Assembly (NCBI GenBank): GCA_036346375.1
Contig: CM070510.1
Coordinates: forward strand, 63,646,376 to 63,710,375
Direction: 5' to 3'
Length of the DNA: 64,000 nt
Origin: Guadua angustifolia
Taxonomy: Eukaryota; Streptophyta; Magnoliopsida; Poales; Poaceae
Shown: piece after piece, positions 47,511 through 59,901 of the stretch
Position numbering within the stretch: the first letter of the stretch is position 1
Layout: each line of letters starts with the position of its first letter
Notes under the pieces: generated by a model
Databases searched by the model: none
What the model was told of the DNA's origin: nothing
What the model saw: the letters and a program-made list of their open reading frames with translations, nothing else
Translations under genes and position numbers: made by a program

Positions 47511-48732
47511 ACCAAAATGCAGCACAAAACACAGAGGTATGACTTGTACGATTATCCAGTACAACTTGTGCTACAATTCTACAACCACAATTTTATAAAG
47601 GTTAGAAACAAACGACTACTGGAGAGTTAATGCTGCAACAAACAATACGAAAGAAAACCTAAACATGTATGAAAAGCATATCTAGAAATGATACATTTCA
47701 GGTAAGAAACTGCGAAGAATGTAATGTTGCAAATTTCCAATAACACCAACCAATCCAACTTTGCACCTACTGTTAGTTAAGAACATTCAACTCTACTCCA
47801 TTCCATGAGAGCTATATTTACCTTTGTCTTATGAATTTCTATAATTCATTACATTGTAATGGTGCTACAAGCACAACTATTGCATTTATTCCTTCCTTTT
47901 AAGTAAACAAAAAGAGGGAAAGTGAATAAAAGGGTTAAAATAAGGCCATCTCTTTTTTCAAAGAAAAAATGAGGCCATCTAGGACTACTGCCTATACTGC
48001 CGCACCATCTTGCTCAGTATCATCCAACCAATTGAAATTACCACATCAAGAACACATCATGATAAAAAAAAACAGTTTAGATTGTGATATAATGACGCAG
48101 GATTTCCTGCTTGAAACAAAAGCATTCTATATAAAACACTTGGGTCATCGATATCTACAACATGTGCAAACATCATTCGTCTATCTAATATGCCATACCA
48201 CGCAATTCCTTTCAAGTTATTAAAACAAAAAATTAGTCTGTCAATCAATTTCCAGCAACGAAAAAAAGTTTGCAGAAGACACAATCGGATAAGGATAGCA
48301 TCAGAAAATATATCACACTATCAAGTTTCTCCCGGTGCAGAATGAACACGATGGCTTCTGGATCATTTCAAGAGAATCGTGCCCACGAAATTCAAATGAT
48401 CGCAGATTCATATGTATATTATACCAGGCAGAGACTACAAACTAAAACAAAAACAAAAACAAAAATCTACACCAAAATCGACCAATCCAAAGCCCAAACA
48501 AACCAATTAACGAGAAGAACAGCATCGGCAGCCCAGTCACCCGCGAAATATTCAACGCATATCCACAAGTCATTTGGGAGAGAAAGAACAGGTTGGAACG
48601 AACTACTGGTCCTGAAATCCTCAAGTTTACACACAGAAATCGAAGAAACGATCAAAAGAAGGGAGATTTCCAAGCTTCTTTCCCCCACTATCAAATCGAA
48701 GGCACCCATCCACCCATCTCGTACGGTCGTAC

Positions 48733-48880
48733 CTCCTCGAAGCGGCGGCGTCTCCCGTTTTCTCCTCCTCTCCTCCTGGCGAATGCAAGTCGGAGGAGAC
48801 GGCGTGCTAACGGAGACAATTTTAATTTGGTTTGGTCAGATCCGAGGCGACGAGGCGATCCATTTATTTAGTACTGCCCT
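48733..48880 (-). other. Probable non-coding first exon of the RING gene
   Basis: A GC-rich purine-rich leader on the - strand ends in TCGAGGAG/GTACGACC, a strong splice donor at 48732. An acceptor upstream of the ATG, such as TTGTAG in 47600-47550, would give a 5'UTR intron of about 1.1 kb, common in this gene class. The start of transcription is not visible. 48881-49150 is GC-rich and likely holds the promoter. Confidence 0.5.
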
Positions 48881-50696
48881 TAACGGGTCCGGTGCATGGA
48901 GGAAGAGGCGTAACCCGGTTACGTGCTAACGGAGCTCCGTCGCGCCCACGTGGCGCGCTGACCGGGTGCGCCGGCAGGCGTCGCGGACCCGTCCGCCCGT
49001 GACGCGGTCGCGGCCCACCCGGAGCCGGATGACGCCGTTGGAACTGCGTCAAGATGCGTGCGCGGCTGTCAGCTTGTCCGCGTCGGCGGCGCACGGGTTA
49101 AACGCCCACCGCTCGGAAGGTTCGGCCCGGCGCCGCCGTTGTCTCTCGCCGCGGGTGTTTATTCTGAAGAAAACAAATCAGCAGACAGAAGGCAGTAATA
49201 TCCTTCCGAACTCTCCTCATCTCAACTCAAGAGGATATGGGTGCTGCCCTATTATAGATTATTTGGTACACATATAATGATATAATTTTTAAGAAAAAAT
49301 AATATTCTTCTTTTATGCAGCTACAGAGCTACTTTCAGAGGAGCATATTGGCTGCGGTTTTGGGCTCTATTACAGCATGATAACAATAGGGAGACCATCC
49401 GGTTGGCAAGCAGGGCATTGGAGGTTATAGCGTTGGACATCTTTGCCAAGAATGGATGGAGAAGCTATCATAGAATTTGCTTTTGATTTTAATTGCTCTT
49501 TGCCTGTTTTTCATTACAGTTTTGTGGTTGTGATATTTGTACGAACTCGGTTGTGTGCATTTGCAGATATCGGATTTTAATCCTTTATCTAAAAAAATTC
49601 TCCTGGTTCTTGAGTGAGAAGGGAAAAGCAGAAATATTTCAGAACAGATTTGGTTCTAGCTTTGCATGTCCACCCTTCATTTTCCCTCTTTTTGGAGGGC
49701 CTTCCACCCATCATTATCCGTGGATCAAATTCAGGGAGAGAATACAGCGCTTCATATGAAATCTTGGAAAGAGAGGGCAGGAAAAGGTTGTCGGCCATTA
49801 GGAAATCGCCCTACATACGTTAACTAACAACTCTGTTCCAAAGGGAGATGTCGCAGGTAGTAATGTTCTTACTTCTTACTGGAGAAACTCTATGCTACTT
49901 ATCAATTAATTACATACTAGATCAATGCCCGTGCGTTGCTACGAAAAATAAAATTAATAATAAAACATAAAAGTCAAGCAATAAAAGAAAATTGTGCTAC
50001 AAGATCAAATATCTATTTCTCCCGATTACAAAAGTTTTTATGCGGTTTCTTCTCCGGTATAAATTAAAACCAAATATATTGTACGTAGCAATATATATTA
50101 CCAATCTTAAAAATCAATCAATCATTTTTATCCCTTTTTGCAATTTATATTACCAGCTCGTGTTCCTCTTCCTCTTGCCATGCCCGCCGATGACATCTCA
50201 CCGGTGTCGCCGAAAACAACCGTACCAAACGTCAGACGCTTTGTTCAAGTCCAATGGCGTGGTATTGGGTCACGGCACCGGTAGGCGTCGCGCTCTGGCT
50301 GCCCTTCTCGCCATAGTTACTCGACCACGGCACTCGGCCCCTCGCGCCGCTGACCATGTCGTCGGTCCGTCACTTATTAATCGGTTAAATCGAGTTCATT
50401 CGCTGCGGCGGCACGATATAGGAGATCTTGAATGAATTCCCTTGATTGATTATGTGAAAACTGTACAACATATATGGAGTACAAAAGGAATGATTGGCCA
50501 GCTATTAATTACCAGCAATAATCAAGGATTTTGCTATAATAATCAGCCATATTTAGAGAGATATGGCTGGCTGTAAATCAGGAAAGAATAATTAGCTATA
50601 ATGATAGGTCATTATTGGAGATATGGCCGAGAGAGGAGGGCTAGAAAGAACGGACCGCTGCCATCAACTGAAAATTTATATTAGTAGAGGTATTTG
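48881..50696. other. Promoter region and spacer, no gene seen
   Basis: 48881-49150 is GC-rich upstream DNA of the RING gene. A stretch from 49919 (ACTAGATCAATGCCCGTGCGTTGCTACG) to about 50695 (TATTAGTAGAGGTA) has the look of a frequent grass repeat with ATGCCCGTGCG starts. I cannot assign its class. 49320-49830 has broken coding-like sequence of unknown origin. Confidence 0.35.
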
Positions 50697-50990
50697 TTTT
50701 TTTTTTGATAAAGGAAGATTTTATTAATCTCAAGAAACTTACATCGAGACAATACAAGTCCTTGAAATTGCTTCCGACCTCTGCTTAAATTAAGCACACA
50801 GCCCAACAAGAATAAAAAGAAACACACACACACTAGTGACTAGCAATCCGAAGATTAGACCGCCACCCATGTGTCCGGGAATAAAAAGCCGTGGCCACTC
50901 GAACCAAACCATGAGCCGCCTCCGCCAAAGTAGTTCGCGCCTCCACCTTCTGTAACACAGCTCACGTACGGAGCCAATGGGTAATAGTAA
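50697..50990 (-). mobile_element. Retroelement 3' tail, LINE-like
   Basis: A T12 run is followed by GATAAAGGAAGATTTTATTAATC. This form resembles the AGATAAAGGAAAC tail at 3201 and marks the poly-A end of a leftward-oriented non-LTR copy. The body has broken frames only. Confidence 0.45.
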
Positions 50991-53530
50991 AAATAACCTG
51001 CAATGGAGAAGAAGAGATTTTCTTTTGTAGGTATTTGTACGTATGGAAAAAGAGTATGTATATTCCATACTTAATCCTTTCGAGCCGTATACTCCATACT
51101 CCATTTAAGAGAAATGTAAGATGCATGCATGCAGCACTCACGGCCAGGGAAGGCCGAGTATCCAGCTGATCGTTGCTTCATGCACCCGCTCCCTCAAATA
51201 CAGAAAGAAGTTTGGTATAGATAGTCCATGCTAATCCATCTCCGAACATGTCAAAATGTGCATACTCCCTGCATACATGTTAACATGATATACACCCTCA
51301 TGTTTACATACTCCCCAAGTACAATCAAGTATACATACTCCCTTAGGCATACATATATACTCCCCAAATAGATTTGCTAGCTAGTATGGAGTAAGTTTGT
51401 ACACTCGCCAAACACATATAATTAGTTAGTTCCCAGCCATTATAGATTTTTAAAACGACACATACAGATCGAAACGAATGAAATCTGGAGCTATCCGGAG
51501 AGGAAGGGGCCGGTTCGGTTTTGTTCAGGAGGAACGAGATCGAGAACTATTGCGAGGAATGAAAGCAAAAAAAGAATAGACCGGTTTTTTTCGTCCGGTT
51601 CGGTTTTGTGGGTTGGTGGTGGAGAACGGACGTGGCATCATCAACTCCTAATTAGAAGTAGTAGAGATCATCTGAAGAAGGATTGCTAACATCATAAGCA
51701 ATCCTAGATAGAGCTATAATTAAACTAACACAAGGGTTTCTTGACCACAAGAAATATACTTCTTAAATGAAACAAACCAAGTACTTCTCTTATTTAGGAA
51801 TTATATTATTGTGACTAGTTAATTTGGTGTGTAATCCATCTCACTGATTCAATGGAGATGGGATATATTTCCTGTTAGTCTTGTGTCGAAAGACAGGTAG
51901 GTTGAGATGAGTTGCTACTTCCTTCTCGAATGAAAACAGATAGCCTGTGCAAATCTAAATCTTGCCCTTAATCTTTGCTCTAGAATCTATCAGAATAAAA
52001 GAGACACGGGGTTGTGCTACCAATACTGGTTTCTCGTACCCCTCAAAAACAAGTGCTGGTTTCTCACTGAGTACGTCAACTTCAGGAGTGGAAAAAAGAT
52101 GTAGTACTGCTGATCTGGTGATGTGAGAACTTAACTCTTCTCTTTTCCATTTCTTTCGACCCCGGACCAGGAATAGTACCCAAGTACCAACTGCCAACTG
52201 CAAAGTGGTGCGTAAATATAGGCATCATTTCGATTTAAACTCTTCAGCTGTTCGAATGACTGGTTAACACATAGGCTTCTTACTTAAAACAAATCAACAG
52301 TGAAGTCGAGTTGATATCGTAAGAAAAAGAGTTGAGTTGATCAAAGCCTTGCGAGTTGTGACTTGGTGTAAAGCTGTGAAAGGGACGAAATAAAAAATGG
52401 AATCAAATATGGAGTAGGTATCTCATGCACGTAATGGGGCAGATGTTGGACCAAATCAGCAATGTAAGCGTGTTATTCTCAAATTTTGCTGTTAAAAAAC
52501 AGGTAAAGTGCATCCAATTTGTAACGTTGCCAAACAGAAAGACCCATGCCTGTGGTACGCGTGTACTCTTCTTTCTTCCTGCAGCGTGTAGACATCGGAG
52601 TTAAACAAAAGAGGAGATATAAATTAGAGGGAGATTGGCGTCACTGACACTCTTTAAAATTCATGATTTACTTTATGACATTCTGACCCACTATCATAGG
52701 CTCAGAGGAACCCACATGTCATAAACACATCGTTAAAAGCCAACGAATTGAGTGTCGCTGGACTATTTTTTCCATAAATTTAGAGGGCTAAAGGGCGGCC
52801 AGACGAACTGAGTGGCGGATGCTGATATGCGCAATGTTATGCGTAGTAGTTACAACTTACAAGACTTTTGGCATGTAACATAGTTGTTGCAACCTACGGC
52901 TTATTAGGCGCACAGTAGCGAGGCGAGAAGCAAAATAAAAAAGGGGTCTAATCTTTTTTCTTAAAGCTAAGGGCATGAGTTCTGCTGTTCAATTAAAGAG
53001 GACTAAGAAGTTTACTAGCGACCTCGGCCATGAGGGTCAGGAAAGGACACCTAGAATTACAAGGGACAAAGATATGCGACCTAGTCGCACAGCCACAATA
53101 GGCAAGGAGACCTTACTGACCTGGGCAAGGGAATCCCAATTCAACATTTGCTTTAGCATTAAGGTGGTATAAATTAGTGGTTTCCTTAAGAAAATTTGTG
53201 CAAAGTGGAGGGCCAAGACCCTCATTGGCCGAAGGAGGCTTCACCACCGACGGCGCTCACAATGGCTTGTTACTAAACCTTGTTACTAAAGGAGAGAGAG
53301 TGATTATATGTGATTTTAGAAACAACAACAACAATAATTTGTATATTTAGTTTGTTACTAGAATTTGTAAATAGTTGAGACAATCCTAGATTGGAGAGAG
53401 ACGAGTCTCACTAATTTCTTGGTATGTAAAAAGAACTGTTACTTGCAAGAGTAACAAGTCAATTCTATCTCTTCCTTCCCTCTCCCACCTAAGAAAAAAA
53501 AAGTTTATAGTAACAAGCAAAAGATAACAT
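50991..53530. other. Spacer, no gene seen
   Basis: AT-rich DNA. 51120-51420 has many ATACTCC/CATAC motifs, 52640-52790 is a dispersed MITE-like block, and 52950-53170 is another LINE tail-like stretch (GGGCATGAGTTCTGCTGTTCAATTAAAGAGG). Confidence 0.4.
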
Positions 53531-55130
53531 TGTTTTTTTAAGGAAAGGGTAGGAGTTCTGCCATGCATTAATGAGAGGAATAGAGTAGATACAGAGTTAC
53601 AAAAAGAACTAGAGGAGCAACTCGGAAAATGGGATGGAAAGCTTAGAGAGAAAAAGAGCTAAAGCAAAATACGAAAAAAGCCCAAGAAAAACACAAGAGG
53701 GAAAGAAGAAGAAAAGGAAAAGAGGAGAAACCGAGAACGAAAAAAGGAAGAAAGAAATCAAGGGATAGAAGGAAACGAAGAAACTAAGCCGAAAGCACTT
53801 CTGCGGGTGCGGACATCTTTGATAGCGATGGAGGATAGACGCCTTGCGAACACAAAGCACCGTTGAAAATCCTGTTATTTCTTTCCTTCCATAGGTTTCA
53901 TAGAACATACAGTACGATTCCATCTACTTCCTTGTGCCATTGCCTATCAGTTGAGGATCTGAGGGAGCGCCACCATCCCTTGACGCCACGTAGAAGACCT
54001 GATGTTTGCGGTGGTGGGTGGTTGATCTGTAAGGATCGAAACACCTGTCGCCACACCTGCTGTGCAAAGAGGCAAAAAAGTAGGAGGTGGGTCGCTGTTT
54101 CAGGTTGAGCTGTGCATAAGGCACAAGACGCGCTATGAGGCCATCCCCTGACTGCGACTTTATCTGTTGTTAGAATTTTTGTTGCAGAAACAACCACGCG
54201 AAGAACTTACATCTTCCTTCTGCATTCGCTTTCCAGATCTTGGTGAAGTTGTCATTGAGAACAGATCCATGAAATTGAATCCTGTAAGCCGATTTGGACG
54301 AGTAGTCTCCCTGTTGTGTCCATTTCCATGCAATATCATCCTGTACATCTGATTGCAATTGTATCTGCTGGATTGCCTGCCATAAATGAACAAACTCGTC
54401 AAGCTGCACCTCAGAAGTAATTCGTCGCAGCGGCCTCAGCCAACTCTGACCCGATAACTCGTCATGTATTGTGCGTCGTTTCCTTCTGGAGAGCTGATAA
54501 CAGGACGACGCTAAATTCCTTGGAGAGATCCCATGTAACCTTGTTGTCTTGCCGTCTCCCAAGGTTATTTGCGTACTGGCATTGAATAGAGCCCGATCAG
54601 TATTGTCACATGGCACCGGTGTCCCTACCCATGGTCGATCCTGGTCCTTCCAGCCATACCAGAGCCAACGAAGGTGGATGCCCCGTCCAAACCTGTGAAG
54701 GTCTTTAACCCCCAATCCTCCGAAAGCCCTCAGCCTGCAGACTTTGCTCCAATTAACGAGGCAGTGTCCTTCGTTGCATTCCTGCTCCCCTTCTCCAAAT
54801 GAAGCTTTGTCGAAGTCGATCTATGTTCTTTATGATCCAGGAGCTGAGGGGATATACCATCAAGTGGTGGACCTCTAGGGAAGTGAGGACCGAGTTAGTA
54901 AGAACTAGTCTGGCAGCCCTAGAAAGCATCTTTCCTTTCCACCCTGCCAGGCGGGTTCGGACTTTATCAATGAGAGGTTGTAGATCCGTGCGCTTCAATT
55001 TTGTTGGGTGCAAGGGTAGCCCTAAATACCGCAAGGAAGGACTGAAGGCGTGCTAGAAATTCCTGCAAAAGGTTCGCCATGTCGACGTTGTTACACCTAA
55101 TCGGGTAAACCTCACTCTTTTGGAGGTTTA
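53531..55130 (-). mobile_element. 5'-truncated LINE with RT C-terminal and zinc-binding domains
   Basis: From right to left on the - strand: the RT end (55034-54753: YLGLPLHPTKLKR, LIDKVRTRLAGWKGKMLSRA, LTNSVLTSLEVHH), then 54715-54170 with DDIAWKWTQQGDYSSKSAYR and CKFFAWLFLQ, then 54197-53898 with the zinc-binding motif CALC...H....C, then a 3'UTR to an oligo-T at 53531 (the poly-A). The three parts are in different frames and the endonuclease and palm are missing. It is the best-preserved LINE in the window. Confidence 0.82.
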
Positions 55131-56612
55131 CATTGTGAGTGCCCTAATTCTACAGACTTCATTTTCAAGTCGATCGGACAGCTTTAATCACGAATTTGTA
55201 AATGAGAATTTAAAGAGATTCTCAATTGATGCGCCCTAACTCCGAAAGAATATAGGGTGGCTTTGTTTGAGCTTTTGTTCGAATTCTGCAATGCTCTCCC
55301 GCGGTCAAGTGATCTGTTTCCTTGCCCCCGTCTTTGTCATATCCTGTGTGCCTTTTGTAGCTTCGGGTTGTGCACCTGTGCCTTCCTTTGATGAAATTGA
55401 GCATCTAGTGCTTTAAGTTCTTTTCCTTTTGATATGATTGCTTCCAGAAGACAACAACAGAACAACTAGCTTTGGTCGGCCGCTGGACCCCTTCAATTCC
55501 TTGATTCCTTCCCTGGAATGAAAAGTTTTGTGGAACCTCCACGCCACAATTTGATTTCAGCTGCACTTCGATTCTCGAGCTGGTAAGAATTCCTTTGCAT
55601 TTAGAATTTTAGATGCCATTGCCAATTTCATACCAAAGGCAAATCTTTTTCACCGAAGTGTTAGGTTTAACAGAATAACATAAGTTCTTTGTGGTCATGC
55701 AAAGGAAATGGCACAGTTTGTGGGAAGTGATTTAGGTTGGCGTGATGACTGGTGAGTATGTCTTGACTTGTCGCTCGTCAGTATGAGGCCAATTAGATAG
55801 TGGCACCTTTTGACTAGCCAATTACTTGGTTCACCGACCTGTACGTGTTGGTTTTTTTCAATGGCTAGTGGGCCGAGGAATTCATTGAGCTTGCTTATAA
55901 CTCAAAATGTTTTCGAAAAGAAAGCTTATAATTCAATGCTGGTAGCTACCTAGCAGAATGCGTCTGTCTTCAGAATATGATTGCTGCATCTGATGGTGGC
56001 AGACACAGGGAGATGTGAGCTCGAACGTGGAAAGAAATGGATCGATAGGGACAGCTAATGAAGATCGCACGAGCCAGATTACGGGATTCTGTCCGGAGAC
56101 AAGCCTTCTAATCTTGCAGCGTAAATCATGCGCAGCAGCACAGGCTACTTGTTTAATCACGACCTGGGACCTGGATCGAAGCAAGCAGGAGGAAGGAGAG
56201 GCCAGGGCAGCGAGCGACGCTGAGTCCGAGCCGTGCTTGTGCCGAGTGCGACCAATGCATGTGCGCCTGTGCAGACCACCGGGCCGTGGTTTTGCCGCAG
56301 CGCATCATGCCGGGGGATGCATGCGCGGAGTACCTGAAATCCTAAAAGAAAGAAAGAAAAAAACACCGTGTTTCTGAGCAAACGCACGGAGCTCAGAACG
56401 GCATTATGTGCCCGCGCCCACCGCGTCCACTCCACGCACGGCACATACGCCGTATCCGGCCATGGGTCTAGGCAAATTGATGGCGTACTTGCCGTCCGGT
56501 ACGAGCCGGCCAACCGATCGAGTGCGTCCTTCTGCTCTGCCAGCTCAATGGTTAGGCCAAAATTACGCGCGTTGATTTGGGGAGTTAGTGCCTGAGCTGT
56601 ACATGTACAGCG
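55131..56612. other. Spacer, no gene seen
   Basis: No exon chain or transposon ends recognised. GC content rises after 56150 toward the inverted-repeat structure. Confidence 0.4.
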
Positions 56613-57106
56613 CCGGCGCAGGGGAGGTCCAACGCGCGTTGGACGGCGCCACTCGTCCAACGCGCGGGCGACCGTGCGATGAAAAGTGCCCTTGGCGCCG
56701 CTCATCAAGGAATTAAAAACCACGCGGCTCGCTTGATCGGCTCGCTTGCTCCACGCGCGTAGCTCCTGCAGTTTGCGAGTTCCGGAAAGGGTACATTCAG
56801 ATTCATTGGAGGTAGAGTATTCGAATCTCCTCTGGAATCCACCACCTGACGAGGCTGATTCAGCAAGATGGCTTTGATCACTGCCACCTCTGTTCTTAAC
56901 AACTCCAGATCTGTAAGCCGATCTTGAATATTCTCTATTTCAACTCAATTATCCATCTCCAAGACCTCTTCCGCAATCTACCCTTGAGATCCCAATCCTG
57001 CAGACAAATGCCTCTCGTTGGTCACCAGATCAAGGGATTTTACAGCCGAGCCAACCTCGATCCAGTGATTTCTCACACCAATTTGAATCTCCAAGAAAAA
57101 GACCAT

Positions 57107-57419
57107 GCTCTGATACCAATTTGTCAAGACCAAATCGCCTAAGACAAAGAAATCCAGAAAAGAACCACGGAAATCTCTGTTTTCTTCAGATACAGCGAAG
57201 ACCAAACTAGGGTTCCTATTCTACAAGAAGATGCCAGAACTCTAGAGAATATACTTTCGATCATCCTGATTCTATTTTTCCAGTCATTGGGGCTTGTATC
57301 CCCTCAGTTTTACATCGATCGGTAATAATCCAACGAGGTAGAAACGAGCAAACAGTAAACTGAAACATGCGACGAGGTTTTTGACAGCTACAAGCACTTT
57401 ACTATTTTACTAAACTTCA
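57107..57419 (-). mobile_element. LTR remnant with primer site
   Basis: GCTCTGATACCA at 57107-57118 is the inverse of a tRNA-Met primer site (TGGTATCAGAGC). It is followed by a candidate LTR beginning TGTCAAGACC at 57122 and perhaps ending ACTTCA at 57419. Only a short internal part remains to the left, as far as the inverted-repeat arm. Confidence 0.5.
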
Positions 57420-57429
57420 TGTCCCCCGT

Positions 57430-57745
57430 TGGATCTTCTTGGATTGTTTTTCACCATCAAGTCTGGCCGTAGACAAGCGAAGTCGCTGAACCGTTGTGTT
57501 CTGCCAATTTCCCTGCTCATCTTCAACCTTGAGTTTTTCCTGACGGCGGCCCCAGCGTCGCGGAAGAGCGGCTCCTTGACCTGACGGGAGTGCTGGCCGC
57601 ACGACCTGGAGTCAAGGTTGACGGCGGCCATGCGGAGCCACAGCGGACGCCATCACCACCGCGAGATCACGGCGCCGCGGGCGGCCTCCCTGGCGGGGAG
57701 GAAACAGACGATGTGGACGAGCAGGAGCTACGCACGTGGAGCAAG
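57430..57745 (-). pseudogene. F-box protein gene fragment
   Basis: The - strand reads DALLVHIVCFLPAREAARGA, VISRWWRPLWLRMAAVNLDS and RSCGQHSRQVKEPLFRD. The pattern LPAREAAR.(S)VISRWWRPLW is the F-box helix core seen in grass F-box/LRR-type proteins, which recruit substrates to SCF ligases. The frame needs a shift near 57640 and lacks the LRR or FBD part. It is a captured or duplicated 5' fragment, with no promoter recognised. Confidence 0.6.
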
Positions 57746-57916
57746 CGAGCCAATCAAGTGAGCCGCGTGGTTTTTAATTCCTTGATGAGCGGCGCCAAGG
57801 GCGCGTTGGACCTCCCCTGCGCCGGTACAGCGCAGGGCTATACTCCTCGCTTGGCATGCTCCAACCCGGAGAGGCATAAGCATAACTGATTCGAGTCAAC
57901 GATCACACCGGAAAGC

Positions 57917-58080
57917 ACTACTGCACATAAGCTTATTATAGACGGTTCATAAGCTATATTACTGACGGTTTTATGGATCGTCTGTATCAAATTGCCAGTA
58001 ATAATTATGGCTTATCATAAATTGTTTGCCAACCGTCAGGGAAAATAGTCATTACAGACGATATTAATACTACTTACTTC
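57917..58080. mobile_element. CACTA-like terminal fragment
   Basis: CACTACTGCACATAAGC followed by repeats of GACGGTT and (A)CCGTCAG looks like one end of a CACTA element. The other end is not found. Confidence 0.4.
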
Positions 58081-58332
58081 CTGCATAATCTGCTATTCAC
58101 CGTAATCGGTTTAACATGTATATCCCCTTTTGAAATCAAGTGTGCTTCGATTTGCGTCGGGTTTTGAAATATTTTCAGATTCTCGCAGTCAATACATGGA
58201 CAACACAAAAATTCCACCACCTTGTTTAACATATCCTCCTCTGTATCTTTTTTAAAAGCGGATACGACATTAATATACTCGGCGTTCGCACAGTTCTAAA
58301 CGTACATCCAGTTTCGGTCCACCTACGCTATG

Positions 58333-58407
58333 TACTCCCTCCATCCCATAATATCGGGCACTTAATTGTTTTCACCAATACCTAGGCATGAGATGGCGGG
58401 CTAATTG
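58333..58407. mobile_element. Truncated Stowaway-like MITE
   Basis: The left end TACTCCCTCCATCCCATAAT is typical. The sequence runs straight into the LTR at 58408, so the gypsy element inserted into it and the other half lies beyond the window. Confidence 0.6.
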
Positions 58408-59405
58408 TGTCGGCGTATTCCACTTTGTGAGCCCAGAGTCTGGGACGGGTTTTGTTGGAAGGAGGCGTCTTGGCGGGCTAAACCTAGCGAGAAACCCTAG
58501 GAACTCCCCGAACGAGCTTCGACCACCAAGAACTAGGGATGACACCAAGATTTTACCGAGTTCGGGCCCCTTTGCCTCGAGTAATGACCTTACTTCTGTT
58601 AGATTGCTTATAGAGAGTGTTTGGAAACCAAGACGATACAAAGCTTGGGAATTACAAGTTCTTCCTTAGGCTCTCCTGCGGTACTCTTGCTTGTTCTCTT
58701 TTCTACTTTCGACCCCTTCCCCATGCACCCGAGGGCCCTTATATAGGCCAGGCTAATGGGAGTAGGTAAAAAGGGCCATCATCTTTGATCCTTACACATT
58801 TAATCGCCTCCTGTCTTGTCCGTTCCTCGGCCTCATTAAATGCCGGCCTTGGTAGCCCTTGGTCCCGGGATGTAACCTTTTCTTGACAAGTTGGTGAGGC
58901 GTTAGAGGAATGGGCTTATGTAAATCCTCGCGATTGTGGTCGACCTTCGTGTCTGTTGCCGAGCGATGCGACAGGGAAGGAGCCTTCGGTGAAGCCACCT
59001 CGCACCACCTTCTTGCCTTGCGGCGGGCGGCGAGGCGTGCTTTCGCCACCGCCGCCAGCGCGCCCGTGGGCCTTTCGCCCGGGCGGCGAGCGTCTTCCCA
59101 CCTTTCATGGGCGCCACATGGACTACTCGCCCGGCGGCGCGTGCTTCGCCCACTGCTCGCCGGGCGCCACGTGGGCGCTTCGCCGGCGGAAGCGTGCTTC
59201 GCCCACCGCTCGCCGGGCGCCACGTGGTCGTGTTCGCCGGCGGTAAGGCGTGCTTCGCCCACTGCTCGCCGGGCGCCACGTGGTCTTCTCGCCGGGCGGC
59301 GGTGTGTTCGCCCACTGCCGCCAGCGCCACGTGGGTCGACATGTTGACCGCCGTGTTGGCCGCTTTGTCGGCGAAGAGGGTACCCCACATGAATCGTCGA
59401 TAGTA
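58408..59405 (-). repeat. 3' LTR of the second Tat element
   Basis: Starts TGTCGGCGTATTCC (+ strand), with - strand TATA at 58740-58745. G-boxes lie at 59168, 59221, 59277 and 59328. It ends about GTACCCCACATGAATCGTCG. The inner border is judged from the full LTR at 22239 and could be off by about 15 bp. Confidence 0.8.
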
Positions 59406-59591
59406 GCCCGGCCCATACGGAGCGCGTACCAAAGCTTACTTTAGAACCTTCATTAAATGCCTAGCGTGCTCCTGGGTGGGGCCACCACTCATGAGAATGA
59501 CCGCCTCGGTTCCCTCCGCGTATCTGCAGATTTTTCTCGGGACCCGAGGCGACGACGATCTTGTCTTCTCCGTGAACCGTCGGTGCGAGGC

Positions 59592-59901
59592 GCATATATA
59601 GATAGGTTCATCGTATCAAGCGGTTTCGCCCTCTTCTTCCTTGCGCTTTAACTTCTACTTCTTCAATCTCTTTGCTCAAAAAGCCTTCGTCTTCCTTATG
59701 GCGCCTACATTCCCAGCCTCCACCGCGGACTCCCATGCGGTGGGTAGAATGGTCATCCTGGCGCCGGAGGGCACCTTCCGCATCCGGGCGGGGACCTCCA
59801 CGCCGCGGTGCCTTTCTGACGAAATCCTTCTCCACACTTGGGCCATGATGGCGGGCCTGGTTCCGCCAGTGATTACGCGTGCTTGCTGCAAACACAAGTA
59901 A
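59592..59901 (+). pseudogene. Antisense extra ORF of the Tat element, truncated, with own TATA box
   Basis: Opposite in strand to pol and between integrase and LTR. A TATA-like CATATATAGATAG at 59592-59604 precedes a pyrimidine-rich leader and an ATG at 59698. The frame encodes MAPTFPASTADSHAVGRMV, ILAPEGTFRIRAGTSTPR and LVPPVITRACCKHK, and stops at 59899-59901 (67 aa). Tat-lineage elements are known to carry extra ORFs here, some antisense. Function is not known and this copy looks cut short. Confidence 0.5.

Larger units (their letters stand above)
56613..57825. mobile_element. Inverted-repeat unit enclosing an F-box fragment and an LTR remnant
   Basis: The arm 57721-57825 (105 bp) matches the inverse of 56613-56769, which carries a ~49-bp insertion. 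Both contain GGCGCCGCTCATCAAGG, AATTAAAAACCACGCGGCTC and GGCTCGCTTGCTCCACG. About 950 bp lie between. This could be a Pack-type transposon with long terminal repeats or an inverted duplication. I see no clean target duplication, so the class is open. Confidence 0.65.

Noticed and set aside
49919..50695. Helitron call based on ACTAG..ATGCCCGTGCG start
   Set aside because: I could not see a terminal hairpin plus CTRR end or a clean A/T insertion site, so it was left unclassified.
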